Source: Alkalithermobacter thermoalcaliphilus JW-YL-7 = DSM 7308 (GTDB lineage: Bacteria; Bacillota; Clostridia; Peptostreptococcales; Peptostreptococcaceae). Taken from it: DNA of 64,000 nucleotides. Location of the stretch: assembly GCA_001584565.1 (NCBI GenBank), contig LSFY01000001.1:978001-1042000 (forward strand), read 5' to 3'. This document shows, piece after piece, positions 44,422-54,005 of this stretch. Within the stretch, counting starts at the first letter, position 1, and each line of letters begins with the position of its first letter. Under the pieces are notes generated by a model that saw only the letters and a list, made by a program, of their open reading frames with translations, was not told the DNA's origin and did not search any database. The translations under genes and the position numbers were made by a program.

Positions 44422-44685
44422 TTATAAAAACATATCATCAAAACTCTTGGTTTTTCCAATTACTTCTTTCTTTATGAATTTCTGCGTATTCACTCTATAG
44501 ATATACACAGAGTCTTCATCTTTATTTACTATTTTTTCAATTTCATTCAAACACTTATGCAATCTACCTTCTGTAATTTCTCCTTCAAATACAGAATTTT
44601 GAGTCCAAGTTAAGTATTTCTTTAAGTGTTTTCTAACTTTGTTTACCCTTTTAATTTCTACATCATATGTTAAAATTATATACAT
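44422..44685 (-). CDS. cas2: CRISPR adaptation protein Cas2
   Basis: 87 residues. The ferredoxin-like fold begins MYIILTYDVEIKRVNKVRKHLKKYL with the conserved metal-binding Asp (YDV) and continues TWTQNSVFEGEITEGRL. Bridging subunit of the Cas1-Cas2 integrase. One base separates it from the cas1 stop; last gene before the leader. Confidence 0.96.
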   Translation of the reverse strand: MYIILTYDVEIKRVNKVRKHLKKYLTWTQNSVFEGEITEGRLHKCLNEIEKIVNKDEDSVYIYRVNTQKFIKKEVIGKTKSFDDMFL

Positions 44686-44686
44686 A

Positions 44687-45673
44687 TTACCACCACGCTT
44701 TCAAGGGTTTATACTTCTCGTCTCCTATAAATTGTTTTATGAGTTTATAGCATTCTAATCTTATAAATGTTCTGTAAGATACTTTTCTTTTAAGATGTCT
44801 ATGTTTTATCGTTGTACTCATTTTTCGTTCGAATTCTGAAAGAAACTTCTTTTTTCCATTGTCATTTAGAAAACATACTCCTTCTTCAATCTTAAAGTCA
44901 TCCTTGCTTATAATTCTATTATTTATAAGATAAAAAATTATAGAATCAACTATAAGTGGTTTAAATATCTCTGAAATATCTAAACTTAAAGAAAACCTTT
45001 TAGTCGATGGTTCATGTAAAAAACTTATTGTAGGATCTAATTGTGTTTTATATATTTCACTTAATACTGTAGTGTACATTATACTGTTGCCAAAAGAAAT
45101 CAATGCGTTAACTGGATCTGTTGGAGGTCTTTTTTCTCTTTTTTCAAATATAAACCCATTTCTTAATATATCATTGAATGAAGAATAGTATTTTTTTCGT
45201 ATCCGCCCTTCAACTCCCATAAGTTCATCTATTTCTTTTGCTCTATCTATATTTTCTTTTTCAAATTCTATTTCTTCTATCAAATTCACATTTATTTTTT
45301 CCTTATGCTTTCTCATGTTTCTTAATATATGATGTATAGAACTTTCAACAAATGCTTTTGCAAGCTCTAGCCTTTTATCATAATCAATATAAAAATATGA
45401 TTGATGTACTACTGTAAACCCTGATACATTCTTTTTTCTTGGGTAGTATGTCCCAGAATAATACCCATAATAGTTATAAAAATTAAGCATAACACCATAT
45501 TGAGCTAGATAGTTGAGTAGTTTTGTATTTAGGTCTACTTCTCCATATATATGAATATTATCTGTCTGTTCTATTGGTAAAGCTCTTTTATTTTCACACT
45601 CATCTATAAAGTATACGGTATTATCCTTTCGTTTTAGCCTTCCACTGCTAAAGATATAATAATCTCTATTCAC
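44687..45673 (-). CDS. cas1: CRISPR integrase Cas1
   Basis: 328 residues from GTG 45673, which has AAGGAGAT; the longer frame to 45697 lies inside cas4. Metal ligands are visible in MGVEGRIRKKYYSS (Glu), FLHEPSTKRFSLSLDISEIFKP (His and Asp/Glu). The N-terminal beta domain has DYYIFSSGRLKRK. Catalyses spacer integration with Cas2. Confidence 0.96.
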   Translation of the reverse strand: MNRDYYIFSSGRLKRKDNTVYFIDECENKRALPIEQTDNIHIYGEVDLNTKLLNYLAQYGVMLNFYNYYGYYSGTYYPRKKNVSGFTVVHQSYFYIDYDKRLELAKAFVESSIHHILRNMRKHKEKINVNLIEEIEFEKENIDRAKEIDELMGVEGRIRKKYYSSFNDILRNGFIFEKREKRPPTDPVNALISFGNSIMYTTVLSEIYKTQLDPTISFLHEPSTKRFSLSLDISEIFKPLIVDSIIFYLINNRIISKDDFKIEEGVCFLNDNGKKKFLSEFERKMSTTIKHRHLKRKVSYRTFIRLECYKLIKQFIGDEKYKPLKAWW

Positions 45674-45675
45674 AG

Positions 45676-46191
45676 CTATATCTCCTTTGCAAAACAAAAT
45701 TCATAGTATGCACATTTAGTACATATAGGTAGCTTTTCTAATTTAGGCGGCTTTTTAAGCTTTGTAATATTATTTATTTCAATTAATGTTTTTTCTATAT
45801 TTTTTTCATCTTGTTCTGTAAGTTCAACTTCTTCTACTTTCTTTTCTTTGACATAATTGATTGATCCTTTTTTAGTTATTCCTAGATTTTTTAAATAATA
45901 AAGGTAATATATAATTTGCATTTTATCCGCTTGTGGCATTTTGCTGCTTATTTTTGTTTCTCTTATATAATCCCCCTGAATAATATCTATCTTTAAGATA
46001 TCATCTATCATAACCTCTTTAGCCTTAGCCCTTTGATATGATTTTTCATGGATAAGTTTCCCGCTTAATACTCTATCACTGTTATGTTCCATAGTAATAC
46101 CTTTATCAAATAACCAAAGTTTTCGCTTGCATATATAGTAATAGTTTACCTTTACCCCTTGGACTTTTAGCTTTTCAAAATCTAAATTCAT
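45676..46191 (-). CDS. cas4: CRISPR-associated exonuclease Cas4
   Basis: 171 residues. N-terminal Cys in YYICKRKLWLF, RecB-nuclease part GKLIHEKSYQRA and QGDYIRETKIS, and the C-terminal cluster CTKCAYYEFC give the four [4Fe-4S] ligands. It selects and trims prespacers with the right PAM. Overlaps the possible 5' extension of cas1. Confidence 0.93.
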   Translation of the reverse strand: MNLDFEKLKVQGVKVNYYYICKRKLWLFDKGITMEHNSDRVLSGKLIHEKSYQRAKAKEVMIDDILKIDIIQGDYIRETKISSKMPQADKMQIIYYLYYLKNLGITKKGSINYVKEKKVEEVELTEQDEKNIEKTLIEINNITKLKKPPKLEKLPICTKCAYYEFCFAKEI

Positions 46192-46216
46192 ATTTCACCC
46201 CTTATTTAATTGGCAG

Positions 46217-48508
46217 CTATATGAACTGGCTTAACTCTTGTCCAAATAATATACCTCTACCTGTATACTGTTTTTTATCTTTTTCTAGCTGTTTTTCTTT
46301 AAATTCATATTTGTATTCCAAAATAAATAAATCTTTCAACCCATTTACATTTATTCGTGTTAGATTATTCTTAACTTTATATGTTGGAACTGCAACTGTA
46401 TTTTTTATTATCTTTCTTTTTAGTAATCTTCTTTTATTTTTTATTTCATCAATTATATCTTTATTTTTCATTCTATATGCTTGATTTAACTGACTTTCTA
46501 ACTCTTCATATTCGCTTATCAAGCCATATACAACTTCATCGTAAATATCTCTTGGTATTACGGTATAACTTTCTATTTCTCTTAAAATTCCTTGTGCTTC
46601 ATTTGAAGTAAGATTATATGAATCCATATGGTCTAATATTTCTAAAGCTGTAGTAAACTCTTTTAAAAATTTGCTGTTTTGTAATCTTTTCGTTGAATAC
46701 AATTCGCTTACCAACTCTACTTTCTTGACTTCTTCAATTAGGCCATCTGGATTATTTGTTACAAATTCATTCAAAAGTTCTAAGCTATTTCTGAAGATAT
46801 CTTTATCATATATTGTTCCTATTCCATTTACATTTTGTGTATAAATTAAAATATTAGATTCATCAATTAACTTTTTACCTTTTCTATTACACCTACCTAA
46901 CCTTTGAAATAAACTGTCTAGTGTAGATAATTCTGTGTATAAAAAGTCAAAGTCTACATCTAAAGATGCTTCTACAAGTTGTGTAGTGATCCATAGTCCA
47001 CTTTTACTTTCCTTTGCAAAATCTTTAATTTGACTTTCAAGTATAGTTCTATGTTGTTGAATAAACATTGAATGTAGTAAATAAATATCCATATTATTTT
47101 CTTTTTCTGTCATCATATTAAATAATTCAACTGCTCCATTTACAGTATTCATTATTACAAGAACTTTTTTATCTTGAGCCTTTTCAATTATTTTATCAAT
47201 GTCATCATATATACATTTATTTATTAAACTTATTTTGTGTCTTACTATTTCAGTATTATATTGAGCCATAATTAAATTCTCATCAAAAATTCCTCTTTTT
47301 TTCAATTCATCTATATATAAAGATGGCATTGTAGCTGTCATTATCATAAAATTAGCACCTATTTTATGAAGTAATTCTATGCCTTTTATCAAAACTGCAG
47401 CTATTTTAGGCGAATAAGCCTGAATTTCATCTATAACAACCTTCGAATAAGCAAGTGTAGCATATATTTTTTCATAACCTCTGTACTTAAATGGAAATTT
47501 AAATATTTGATCAATAGTTGAAAAAGTTAATTTTTTAGACAATAGTTTTGATTGATCATATATTTCGTAAAATCCTTCATATTCATTCTCCTCTAAATAA
47601 TCAATACTAGTTGAATGAAGCAGTCCTGCATAGGGGTAGTTGATTCCTTCTTCATCAGTTTTACTAACTCTATCAAACAATGCATTTATACTTACTCTAA
47701 GAGGAAGTGTAAAGAATGCCTTATGATTATCTATCCAAAGTAAAGCTGTTTCCGTCTTCCCCATACCTGTTGAAGCTATTAATATAATATTTTTGTCTTT
47801 ATTTTGTTTTGCAAACTTTTGTACATCTCTTAATCCATTGTAATTACTCATAATAAACTTTTCTACATATTCTCCTACATTTTTATCAAAATCAAGTTCA
47901 ATTTTTTCATGTGCTGAAGCAGAGTGATCTATTCTGTGGAGTAGTCCCTTAACTAAAACATATGAATAATAATATTCTTCTTTTTCGCTTATCCTGTTTT
48001 GAAGCTTTTTCAAATAGCCTGCATTCATTTTTTTTCTAATCGGTAGTTTAATTTCTTTTTGTATTTCCTCAACATTACTATTTAACTCATTTTCAATAAC
48101 TTGTTCAATTAATTCTATTAACTCTTTGTCAATTATTATATCTCTCTCATGATGATATCCTATTGATTGAACAATAACTTTTCTTAACTGTTCATCTTCT
48201 ATATTAAGTTTTTTAAAACTTATTACTGCGGGTGAAATATAACTATGAGGAATAGTATTTTTAAACTCTGTTTTTAATTTTTCTCTACCTACCTTCTCTC
48301 TTATAACGTTTTGAAACGGAATAAAAACTTTACCTACATCATGAAATTCAACACAAACATGCATTATTTCCCAAAAATTATCTTTACACACATCGACTAC
48401 TTGAGTTATTTTTTCACCGTATGCTCTTTTTAATAAATCTAGTTGTTCATGAGCTTTATCTGTATGCTCTCTTAATGTTTCAACTGGATCTGATTTTGCA
48501 TATATCAT
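46217..48508 (-). CDS. cas3: CRISPR nuclease-helicase Cas3 (HD + helicase)
   Basis: 763 residues. N-terminal HD domain (REHTDKAHEQLDLL; VEFHDVGKVFIPFQN; SIGYHHERD), then SF2 helicase with Walker A ASTGMGKTE, DEIQ box VVIDEIQAYSP, MTATMPS and motif VI FQRLGRCNRKG. All catalytic motifs look intact. It degrades DNA marked by Cascade. A 103-bp gap with a hairpin separates it from cas5, unlike the tight spacing of the genes before. Confidence 0.96.
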   Translation of the reverse strand: MIYAKSDPVETLREHTDKAHEQLDLLKRAYGEKITQVVDVCKDNFWEIMHVCVEFHDVGKVFIPFQNVIREKVGREKLKTEFKNTIPHSYISPAVISFKKLNIEDEQLRKVIVQSIGYHHERDIIIDKELIELIEQVIENELNSNVEEIQKEIKLPIRKKMNAGYLKKLQNRISEKEEYYYSYVLVKGLLHRIDHSASAHEKIELDFDKNVGEYVEKFIMSNYNGLRDVQKFAKQNKDKNIILIASTGMGKTETALLWIDNHKAFFTLPLRVSINALFDRVSKTDEEGINYPYAGLLHSTSIDYLEENEYEGFYEIYDQSKLLSKKLTFSTIDQIFKFPFKYRGYEKIYATLAYSKVVIDEIQAYSPKIAAVLIKGIELLHKIGANFMIMTATMPSLYIDELKKRGIFDENLIMAQYNTEIVRHKISLINKCIYDDIDKIIEKAQDKKVLVIMNTVNGAVELFNMMTEKENNMDIYLLHSMFIQQHRTILESQIKDFAKESKSGLWITTQLVEASLDVDFDFLYTELSTLDSLFQRLGRCNRKGKKLIDESNILIYTQNVNGIGTIYDKDIFRNSLELLNEFVTNNPDGLIEEVKKVELVSELYSTKRLQNSKFLKEFTTALEILDHMDSYNLTSNEAQGILREIESYTVIPRDIYDEVVYGLISEYEELESQLNQAYRMKNKDIIDEIKNKRRLLKRKIIKNTVAVPTYKVKNNLTRINVNGLKDLFILEYKYEFKEKQLEKDKKQYTGRGILFGQELSQFI

Positions 48509-48538
48509 ACTAGTATCACCTTCATTTTAAAAAAGTTA

Positions 48539-48593
48539 GAGATTAAGAATACAATTTTAAAATGTTTAATGCTTTTCATTGCATCTTAATCTC
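48539..48593 (-). promoter_or_regulatory. Intercistronic hairpin between cas5 and cas3
   Basis: 10-bp perfect stem GAGATTAAGA / TCTTAATCTC with a 35-nt AT-rich loop that holds a smaller AATGAAAAGCATT fold. No T run follows; it may be a processing or stability element setting Cascade:Cas3 ratios. Confidence 0.5.
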
Positions 48594-48611
48594 TTGAATT
48601 TCAGTTAATAT

Positions 48612-49286
48612 CTAGCTCCAAAATATTATATCATTGTCACAATCTATAAAAACCTGTCCTCTATCTAACATTTCATCACTTTCTACATATAAAACATCTA
48701 CTTTGTTCCAGTTTCTTAATCCATGTTTTAGATCATAAAATTTATTTAATCTGTAGCTAATACCGTTTATATCACCTATAATATTACTTTTAGGAATAAA
48801 AACTGGATACTTTAATTTGTAATACGGAATTACATTATCTTCTTCATCTTCATTTTCTGGGTCTATTCTTAGTTCGTATATATTGACAAACTTTATACTA
48901 TCAAGTCTAACCAAATCCTCTTTTCTACCTAAACTTAAAAATTCATCAAGATTAACTATTTCATTAAATATTTTATCTAAAATCTCTTCTTGTGCTTTGA
49001 TATGAATTATGAGCTTAACATTAAAAAGCAAATGAGAATTCATAGGCATTTTAGTTACTTCTTCTTGCTTATAGAAATAAGTAGTCTGATAATTATTTAT
49101 TATACTTTCATACTCTCCTTGAACACTAATGTTCATAGGTATGTATTCATCTGCTTTGAGTATTTTGTGCATCATACCTGATATAGTAGAATATGGTGGT
49201 AAAGGATATGTTTCAGATATTTTCATCGCAAAAGGTTTTTTATAGCAAGCTGTTTCTTGAAACAACTCTAATTTAAGCACCTTCAT
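48612..49286 (-). CDS. cas5: Cascade subunit Cas5 (Cas5b/Cas5t type)
   Basis: 224 residues from ATG 49286 (GAGGTG 8 bp away; ATG 49292 forms ATGA with the cas7 stop). RAMP fold with the N-terminal KVLKLELFQETACYKKPFA and YPLPPYSTISGMMHKIL characteristic of Cas5. It caps the 5' handle of the crRNA. Coupled to cas7. Confidence 0.92.
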   Translation of the reverse strand: MKVLKLELFQETACYKKPFAMKISETYPLPPYSTISGMMHKILKADEYIPMNISVQGEYESIINNYQTTYFYKQEEVTKMPMNSHLLFNVKLIIHIKAQEEILDKIFNEIVNLDEFLSLGRKEDLVRLDSIKFVNIYELRIDPENEDEEDNVIPYYKLKYPVFIPKSNIIGDINGISYRLNKFYDLKHGLRNWNKVDVLYVESDEMLDRGQVFIDCDNDIIFWS

Positions 49287-49288
49287 AA

Positions 49289-50209
49289 TCATTGCACCTC
49301 GTAATACTCTTTAACACCCTTGATTAAGTTTTCAAAGAATTCATCAACTGAAACAACTTTATCATTCATTAATTCAACAAATTCTTGCTTATTGTTAAAA
49401 ATACCATCTACAAATCCTACATAAGTATTTTGTTTTATTTCTTTACCTAAAAATTTAGAGTTAACTACACTTTTTATGGCATCTGTATTAATTTCATATC
49501 CAGTCTGATTTGACTTTAAGTTAATCCTTCCTAAGAAAAATGGATTTGCAACTTCATACATTCCACCGATTACAAATAAAGGTCCTAAATTTTCTTGTCT
49601 TCCTCTTATATTTCTATTTAATATTTTTATTACCTCTAAAAGCTGAATGACTCTTTGTGCCTTAATCTTGTTATCAAGTTCAATATCTTTGTCTTTACCA
49701 ACTTTCGATAAATCAATAGTTACAGTATACGTATAAAAACTTAAGTGTTGCTCTACATTTGCAAGGTTAGGATGTTCTCCTATTCTATCGGCCATGCCTT
49801 TATTATTTAAAAAATCCATATCACTTCTATATGGCTCTAGAGAAATAGCATTGCTTAATCTCACTGTAGCTTCCCTAGTAAGAGATCCTCCTTTATTTTC
49901 TGTTTCTTTTTTATTAGTTTTCATATATCCAAATAAGTCCATTTCTTCAGAGTCTTCAATAGTAACATCATCTCTAAACTGAACAGTACCTTTACTTTTA
50001 TCAACTACTTGAAGGTTCCATCCAAATAGCTCTGCTGCTAATCTTACAATATCAAATCTAAGACACTGTCTCGATGCAAAAGTATACATATTTCCATCTG
50101 ATCTTGTAAGTTTTTTTAGTTCAGATATATTAGCTATTCCTTCTCCATAATTTAGACTTTGTGCTTGTAATACTATTGAAAATGTTAACGCTTTTAATTT
50201 ACTATTCAT
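49289..50209 (-). CDS. cas7: Cascade backbone subunit Cas7 (Cst2/DevR family)
   Basis: 306 residues. It begins KALTFSIVLQAQSLNYGEGIA and has LTRSDGNMYTFASRQCLRFDI, the Cst2/DevR signature. Multiple copies coat the crRNA spacer. It assigns the locus to the Cst (Tneap) variant of type I-B. Lies 2 bp from cas8 and overlaps cas5. Confidence 0.95.
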   Translation of the reverse strand: MNSKLKALTFSIVLQAQSLNYGEGIANISELKKLTRSDGNMYTFASRQCLRFDIVRLAAELFGWNLQVVDKSKGTVQFRDDVTIEDSEEMDLFGYMKTNKKETENKGGSLTREATVRLSNAISLEPYRSDMDFLNNKGMADRIGEHPNLANVEQHLSFYTYTVTIDLSKVGKDKDIELDNKIKAQRVIQLLEVIKILNRNIRGRQENLGPLFVIGGMYEVANPFFLGRINLKSNQTGYEINTDAIKSVVNSKFLGKEIKQNTYVGFVDGIFNNKQEFVELMNDKVVSVDEFFENLIKGVKEYYEVQ

Positions 50210-50211
50210 TG

Positions 50212-52005
50212 TTAATTTACCTCCTCTTTTTTCGTTCCTTCATATTTTTCAGAAATCAAGCCTGATACAAAAGTATAAGCAATTGATTCAAAATCTAACT
50301 GATTTTCTGACATTATATCTAGAAATAATTGAGGTACACTCATTTGTGCTGCCATAAATGTTCTTAAAATAATATCCATAAAATCTTTTTTGTTTCTAAC
50401 TTTGGATGTGTTCAAAAGCTTATAAGCTATTGAATTTATTTTATTTTCAGCATTGTTATCTACAAAATAATCATGTATAGCTCTTCCCGAGTAATATATT
50501 GCCTTCAATTTTTTGTCATCCATATCCTTCTTACCTCCCTTATAACAATTAATTAAATATCTTATACTTACGGCTTTATAACAATCGTATGCACTTATAT
50601 ATGATTTTTTATTTTCTTGCATGCTATCTTTAACTTTCTGTCTTAATGTGTTATTTATCAAATATTTTAAGTCCTTATTTTTAATAACAATATCAACTAT
50701 AGCTGCCTTAAATTTATTGTTAGAAATAGATGAAAGTGATTTATGTTCTTTTACAAAGAACTTTGCTAAATATCCTGGCATATTAAAATAATTCATAGAG
50801 CATTTCTTAGCATTAACACTTGCTTTAAATTCTACAAACAATATATTTTTAAGCTTCCACTCACTTCTTTGTACGTTCTCACTTATCATATCAACAATTA
50901 ATTCATTAAATGGATTATCTTTATTTTGTTTTTTCCTTAGCATTATATTGCTTGAATAAAGTTCTTCTACTGAAGTATCCATATTTATAAATCCATAAAA
51001 TTCATTTTCTGCATCAGTAATATAATTTTTTTTCATATAAATAGATCCTGCTGGTGTACAAAATAATATAAGCTTACAAATGTCGCATATTGGATAATCT
51101 GTATTAAACTCCCAAAACATATTTCTAGCATTGTTACTACTTACTGCAAGTGGTGCAAAATTACTTTCCGTATAATCACTTACTATTCCTTTATACTCAC
51201 CACACATTTCACAACTCTTAATGGAATCTTCATCTAAATACCCCTTAATTTCATCAATAGTTTTATTTTTTTTAATAAAATTTTTGTTAATATCTTTGAG
51301 TAAACTTAATAAGTTTTTAGAAACATTTTTACTTTTTACTTTTTCTTCAATATAGATTTTAAATTTTTCGAAATCATCCCCAAAAAGCAAATCTGTAAAA
51401 TTCCCATATTCAATAATTCCACTCAAATAATCCTTATACATTGTTTCTTTTAGCTCTTCAAATCCTAATTTTGATTTAGCTACATTAAAATAACTTACTT
51501 GTCCAAAATAATTATCTCCTATTATGAACTTATATAAATTTAATGTTAATTTTTCATTTATGTGTTGTTTCGATAACATTTCTAAACATTCATTTACAAG
51601 TAGTTCTAATTCTTCAATTTGTTCTTTTTTCTTTATTTGACTTATTTGCTTTAATTTTTCATCAATTTCTTCATAAAGTTCTTTATCTATTTTTTTTACT
51701 TTGTCAGCTTGATCTTTCAGCACTTTCCTAATTTTGGGGATATTATCTTTTATTTTATCTATGTTAGATTTTGTATAATTTAATGTCATTTGTATATTGC
51801 TTTTAACTCTGTTGTAAACATTATATTCTTCCATAAAGTACGCAAAATAATAATGATGAAAATTCTCCAAAAAACTAGATTCAAATTCTATATAATTGTC
51901 CTTTAAAATAATTTCTTCTTTTTTACCTGCTTTATAGGCTATATTTAAAAAACCTATAATTCCCATATTGTAAAACCAATCACCTGAGTAAACTTTTATT
52001 TTCAA
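50212..52005 (-). CDS. cas8b1: Cascade large subunit Cas8b1/Cst1
   Basis: 597 residues. It opens KIKVYSGDWFYNMGIIGFLNI, as in Cst1, and has a zinc-finger CEMCGEYKG ... CDICKLILFC (about residues 265-315). The N-terminal part has a long Lys/Glu coiled-coil-like stretch (about 85-145). It recognises the PAM and recruits Cas3. Position between cas6 and cas7 is standard. Confidence 0.88.
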   Translation of the reverse strand: MKIKVYSGDWFYNMGIIGFLNIAYKAGKKEEIILKDNYIEFESSFLENFHHYYFAYFMEEYNVYNRVKSNIQMTLNYTKSNIDKIKDNIPKIRKVLKDQADKVKKIDKELYEEIDEKLKQISQIKKKEQIEELELLVNECLEMLSKQHINEKLTLNLYKFIIGDNYFGQVSYFNVAKSKLGFEELKETMYKDYLSGIIEYGNFTDLLFGDDFEKFKIYIEEKVKSKNVSKNLLSLLKDINKNFIKKNKTIDEIKGYLDEDSIKSCEMCGEYKGIVSDYTESNFAPLAVSSNNARNMFWEFNTDYPICDICKLILFCTPAGSIYMKKNYITDAENEFYGFINMDTSVEELYSSNIMLRKKQNKDNPFNELIVDMISENVQRSEWKLKNILFVEFKASVNAKKCSMNYFNMPGYLAKFFVKEHKSLSSISNNKFKAAIVDIVIKNKDLKYLINNTLRQKVKDSMQENKKSYISAYDCYKAVSIRYLINCYKGGKKDMDDKKLKAIYYSGRAIHDYFVDNNAENKINSIAYKLLNTSKVRNKKDFMDIILRTFMAAQMSVPQLFLDIMSENQLDFESIAYTFVSGLISEKYEGTKKEEVN

Positions 52006-52016
52006 ATTCTCACCTC

Positions 52017-52751
52017 CTAACTTAAAACTTCTATCATTCCAAATCCTTGTGATCTTTTAAATCCAAGTCCTAGTAAGTATATATCTTTTAGATCTTGTAC
52101 GTTTCCATTTAATTTAAAAACTCCAGAATATGCATTCACATAGTAATATTTTTTATCTGTATTTTTCTTAAATTTTTGGATATCTTGTTTAACTACAACT
52201 TTTTTAAACTTACAAGGTATAAATCTAAGTTTTTTTTTAAGTCCATATCCTCTATAACTTAGTAGAGTTTTATCTACTATGTAATTTAGTTCTTCTTCAA
52301 ATCTCTCGTCATTTATATCTATAGGTTTATTGTTCTTATCTTTTATACAAATTGGTGATAATGTATTAAATAATATACTAGTTTCATTTATGTCTTTTTC
52401 TTTTAAAATGCTCATTCTCACGTTGTTAATAGTAAAATCCTTGTATTTGAATTCTTTTATTTTTAAAAGGCCATTATAAAGATTTACAAAAAACTCATAA
52501 TCTGGAGTGCTTATATTTACAATAACTTCGTCATTTATAATGAATATATCATCTTGTTTTTTAAAATCTTTCATATAAACTGAAAAGCAAAAGTGTTTAG
52601 GCCTTTTGTTTGCTTTTTCTTCATCGTATAGATAGATATTTTTAAAATAATTTTCATTACTTTTCTTAAGAGCATCTTTTATTAAACTTACAATCATCAT
52701 ATGATAAGTAATAGGAAATCTATCACATTTAAACTCACAACTTAATCTCAT
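52017..52751 (-). CDS. cas6: crRNA endoribonuclease Cas6
   Basis: 244 residues from ATG 52751 (AGGAGGTGAG upstream). Ferredoxin-like fold MRLSCEFKCDRFPITYHMM and the C-terminal Gly-rich loop GLGFKRSQGFGMIEV diagnostic of Cas6. His in PITYHMM is the probable general base. It cuts 8 nt upstream of each spacer. Confidence 0.94.
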   Translation of the reverse strand: MRLSCEFKCDRFPITYHMMIVSLIKDALKKSNENYFKNIYLYDEEKANKRPKHFCFSVYMKDFKKQDDIFIINDEVIVNISTPDYEFFVNLYNGLLKIKEFKYKDFTINNVRMSILKEKDINETSILFNTLSPICIKDKNNKPIDINDERFEEELNYIVDKTLLSYRGYGLKKKLRFIPCKFKKVVVKQDIQKFKKNTDKKYYYVNAYSGVFKLNGNVQDLKDIYLLGLGFKRSQGFGMIEVLS

Positions 52752-52818
52752 TGGCTCACCTCCTACACCTAAATTATAACCACTATTGTGGAAGTATTTA
52801 GTGCACATTATAAAATTT

Positions 52819-53775
52819 TTAATATATTTTCTGAATTTTTTCTATTTCTTGTTTTATTTCATCTCTTAGACTCTGAGGCTCTAGTACTTCTACATTAGTT
52901 CCCATACTTAATATCCAACTTTTTATTTCTGTTAAACCTCTCATCTTTGCTTTAAATATTATGGATTTGTCTTCAGTTTCAATTATTTCTTGATTATCTA
53001 CCCATATTTTTTCTGCTACTATATATGAAATAGGATATTTTATTCTAAGTTTTAACTCGATTTCTTGATTATCTTTATAAATTCCAATACAGTTATTCAT
53101 GTATGATTTCCAACTAAAGTTGCTTTGAATTTTAAATTTCACATCACATATCTCATACTCTTTTATTCTACAAACCTTAAAATCTATAACTTTTTTTCTA
53201 TTTTCGCAATATGCTGCTAAATACATATCTCCTTTATACTGATAAAGTCCGTAAGGGTGTATTACTCTATCTTTTAATCCAGAGGTTAAAGAATAATACT
53301 TTATCTTGAGTTTCTTTCTTGTAATAACTGCAACATTTATATCTTTAATCTTTTGTTTATTTTCTTGCATACTTAAGCTTTCTTTTGCTTCTTTTACAAA
53401 ATAATCCATGCTATTGTCTAAACTTTTTTTCATATTGGTGGTAGCTCTTATTTTATCTACTATGTACTTAAATTCTTGTATATATATGTATTTGTTGTAT
53501 TCAAGATGTCTTAGAACAATATCTAATACACTTATTTCATCGATAGATAAATTTAAGCCTAATAAATTATTATTGCTTAATAATTTATAGCCACCATAAG
53601 GTCCTGGTTCTGATTCTATATAAATGCCCTCTTGCTCTAAATCTTGTCTATAATTTCTTATCTGTTTCTGAGAAACTTCTATTTCATCTGCAAGTTCTTG
53701 TATTTTCATCTTTCCTCTTGATTGAAGAAGGATTAACATTTTTATTACGTTGCTTATTTTCCCAACTAGAATCAC
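52819..53775 (-). CDS. HTH-WYL transcriptional regulator of the cas operon
   Basis: 318 residues, GTG start 53775 (no better start seen). N-terminal HTH_11 MKIQELADEIEVSQKQIRNYRQDL, then a WYL domain (about 140-215; KLKIKYYSLTSG, VIHPYGLYQYKGDMYLAAYC) and a WCX tail. WYL proteins bind nucleic-acid-like ligands and often control CRISPR-Cas. It is the first gene of the operon, 67 bp before cas6. Two GTAAATTT boxes spaced 21 bp upstream are candidate operators. Confidence 0.9.
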   Translation of the reverse strand: MILVGKISNVIKMLILLQSRGKMKIQELADEIEVSQKQIRNYRQDLEQEGIYIESEPGPYGGYKLLSNNNLLGLNLSIDEISVLDIVLRHLEYNKYIYIQEFKYIVDKIRATTNMKKSLDNSMDYFVKEAKESLSMQENKQKIKDINVAVITRKKLKIKYYSLTSGLKDRVIHPYGLYQYKGDMYLAAYCENRKKVIDFKVCRIKEYEICDVKFKIQSNFSWKSYMNNCIGIYKDNQEIELKLRIKYPISYIVAEKIWVDNQEIIETEDKSIIFKAKMRGLTEIKSWILSMGTNVEVLEPQSLRDEIKQEIEKIQKIY

Positions 53776-53785
53776 CCCTTTATAG

Positions 53786-53906
53786 TTTGTATACTTTTAT
53801 ATATTCTGTTTTAAATGTAAATTTCCTACATAATTTGGTAAATTTCTTCAATTTGATCTTACAAAAACAAAAATGCCCAGAATAAAAATTGGTTCTATAA
53901 TAAAAA
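53786..53906. repeat. 121-bp direct repeat, copy A, upstream of the cas operon
   Basis: Identical to 59997-60117 except for one base (53840/60051). Contains two GTAAATTT boxes 21 bp apart. It ends within 4 bp of the IS66 element. A 42-bp core (53836-53877) recurs at 63136-63177. Confidence 0.95.
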
Positions 53907-54005
53907 ATCGTAAGCGTCAAAGAATCGACGTATAGAAATAAAAAACAATACTTGATACAATAAATCCAGTAGAGGTTAGTTACCTGCTCTACTGGATTAT
54001 CTTTT

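Noticed and set aside
46221-46611. Plus-strand hydrophobic ORFs opposite cas3
   Set aside because: Antisense shadows of Lys/Glu/Ile-rich cas3 sequence with no start signals.
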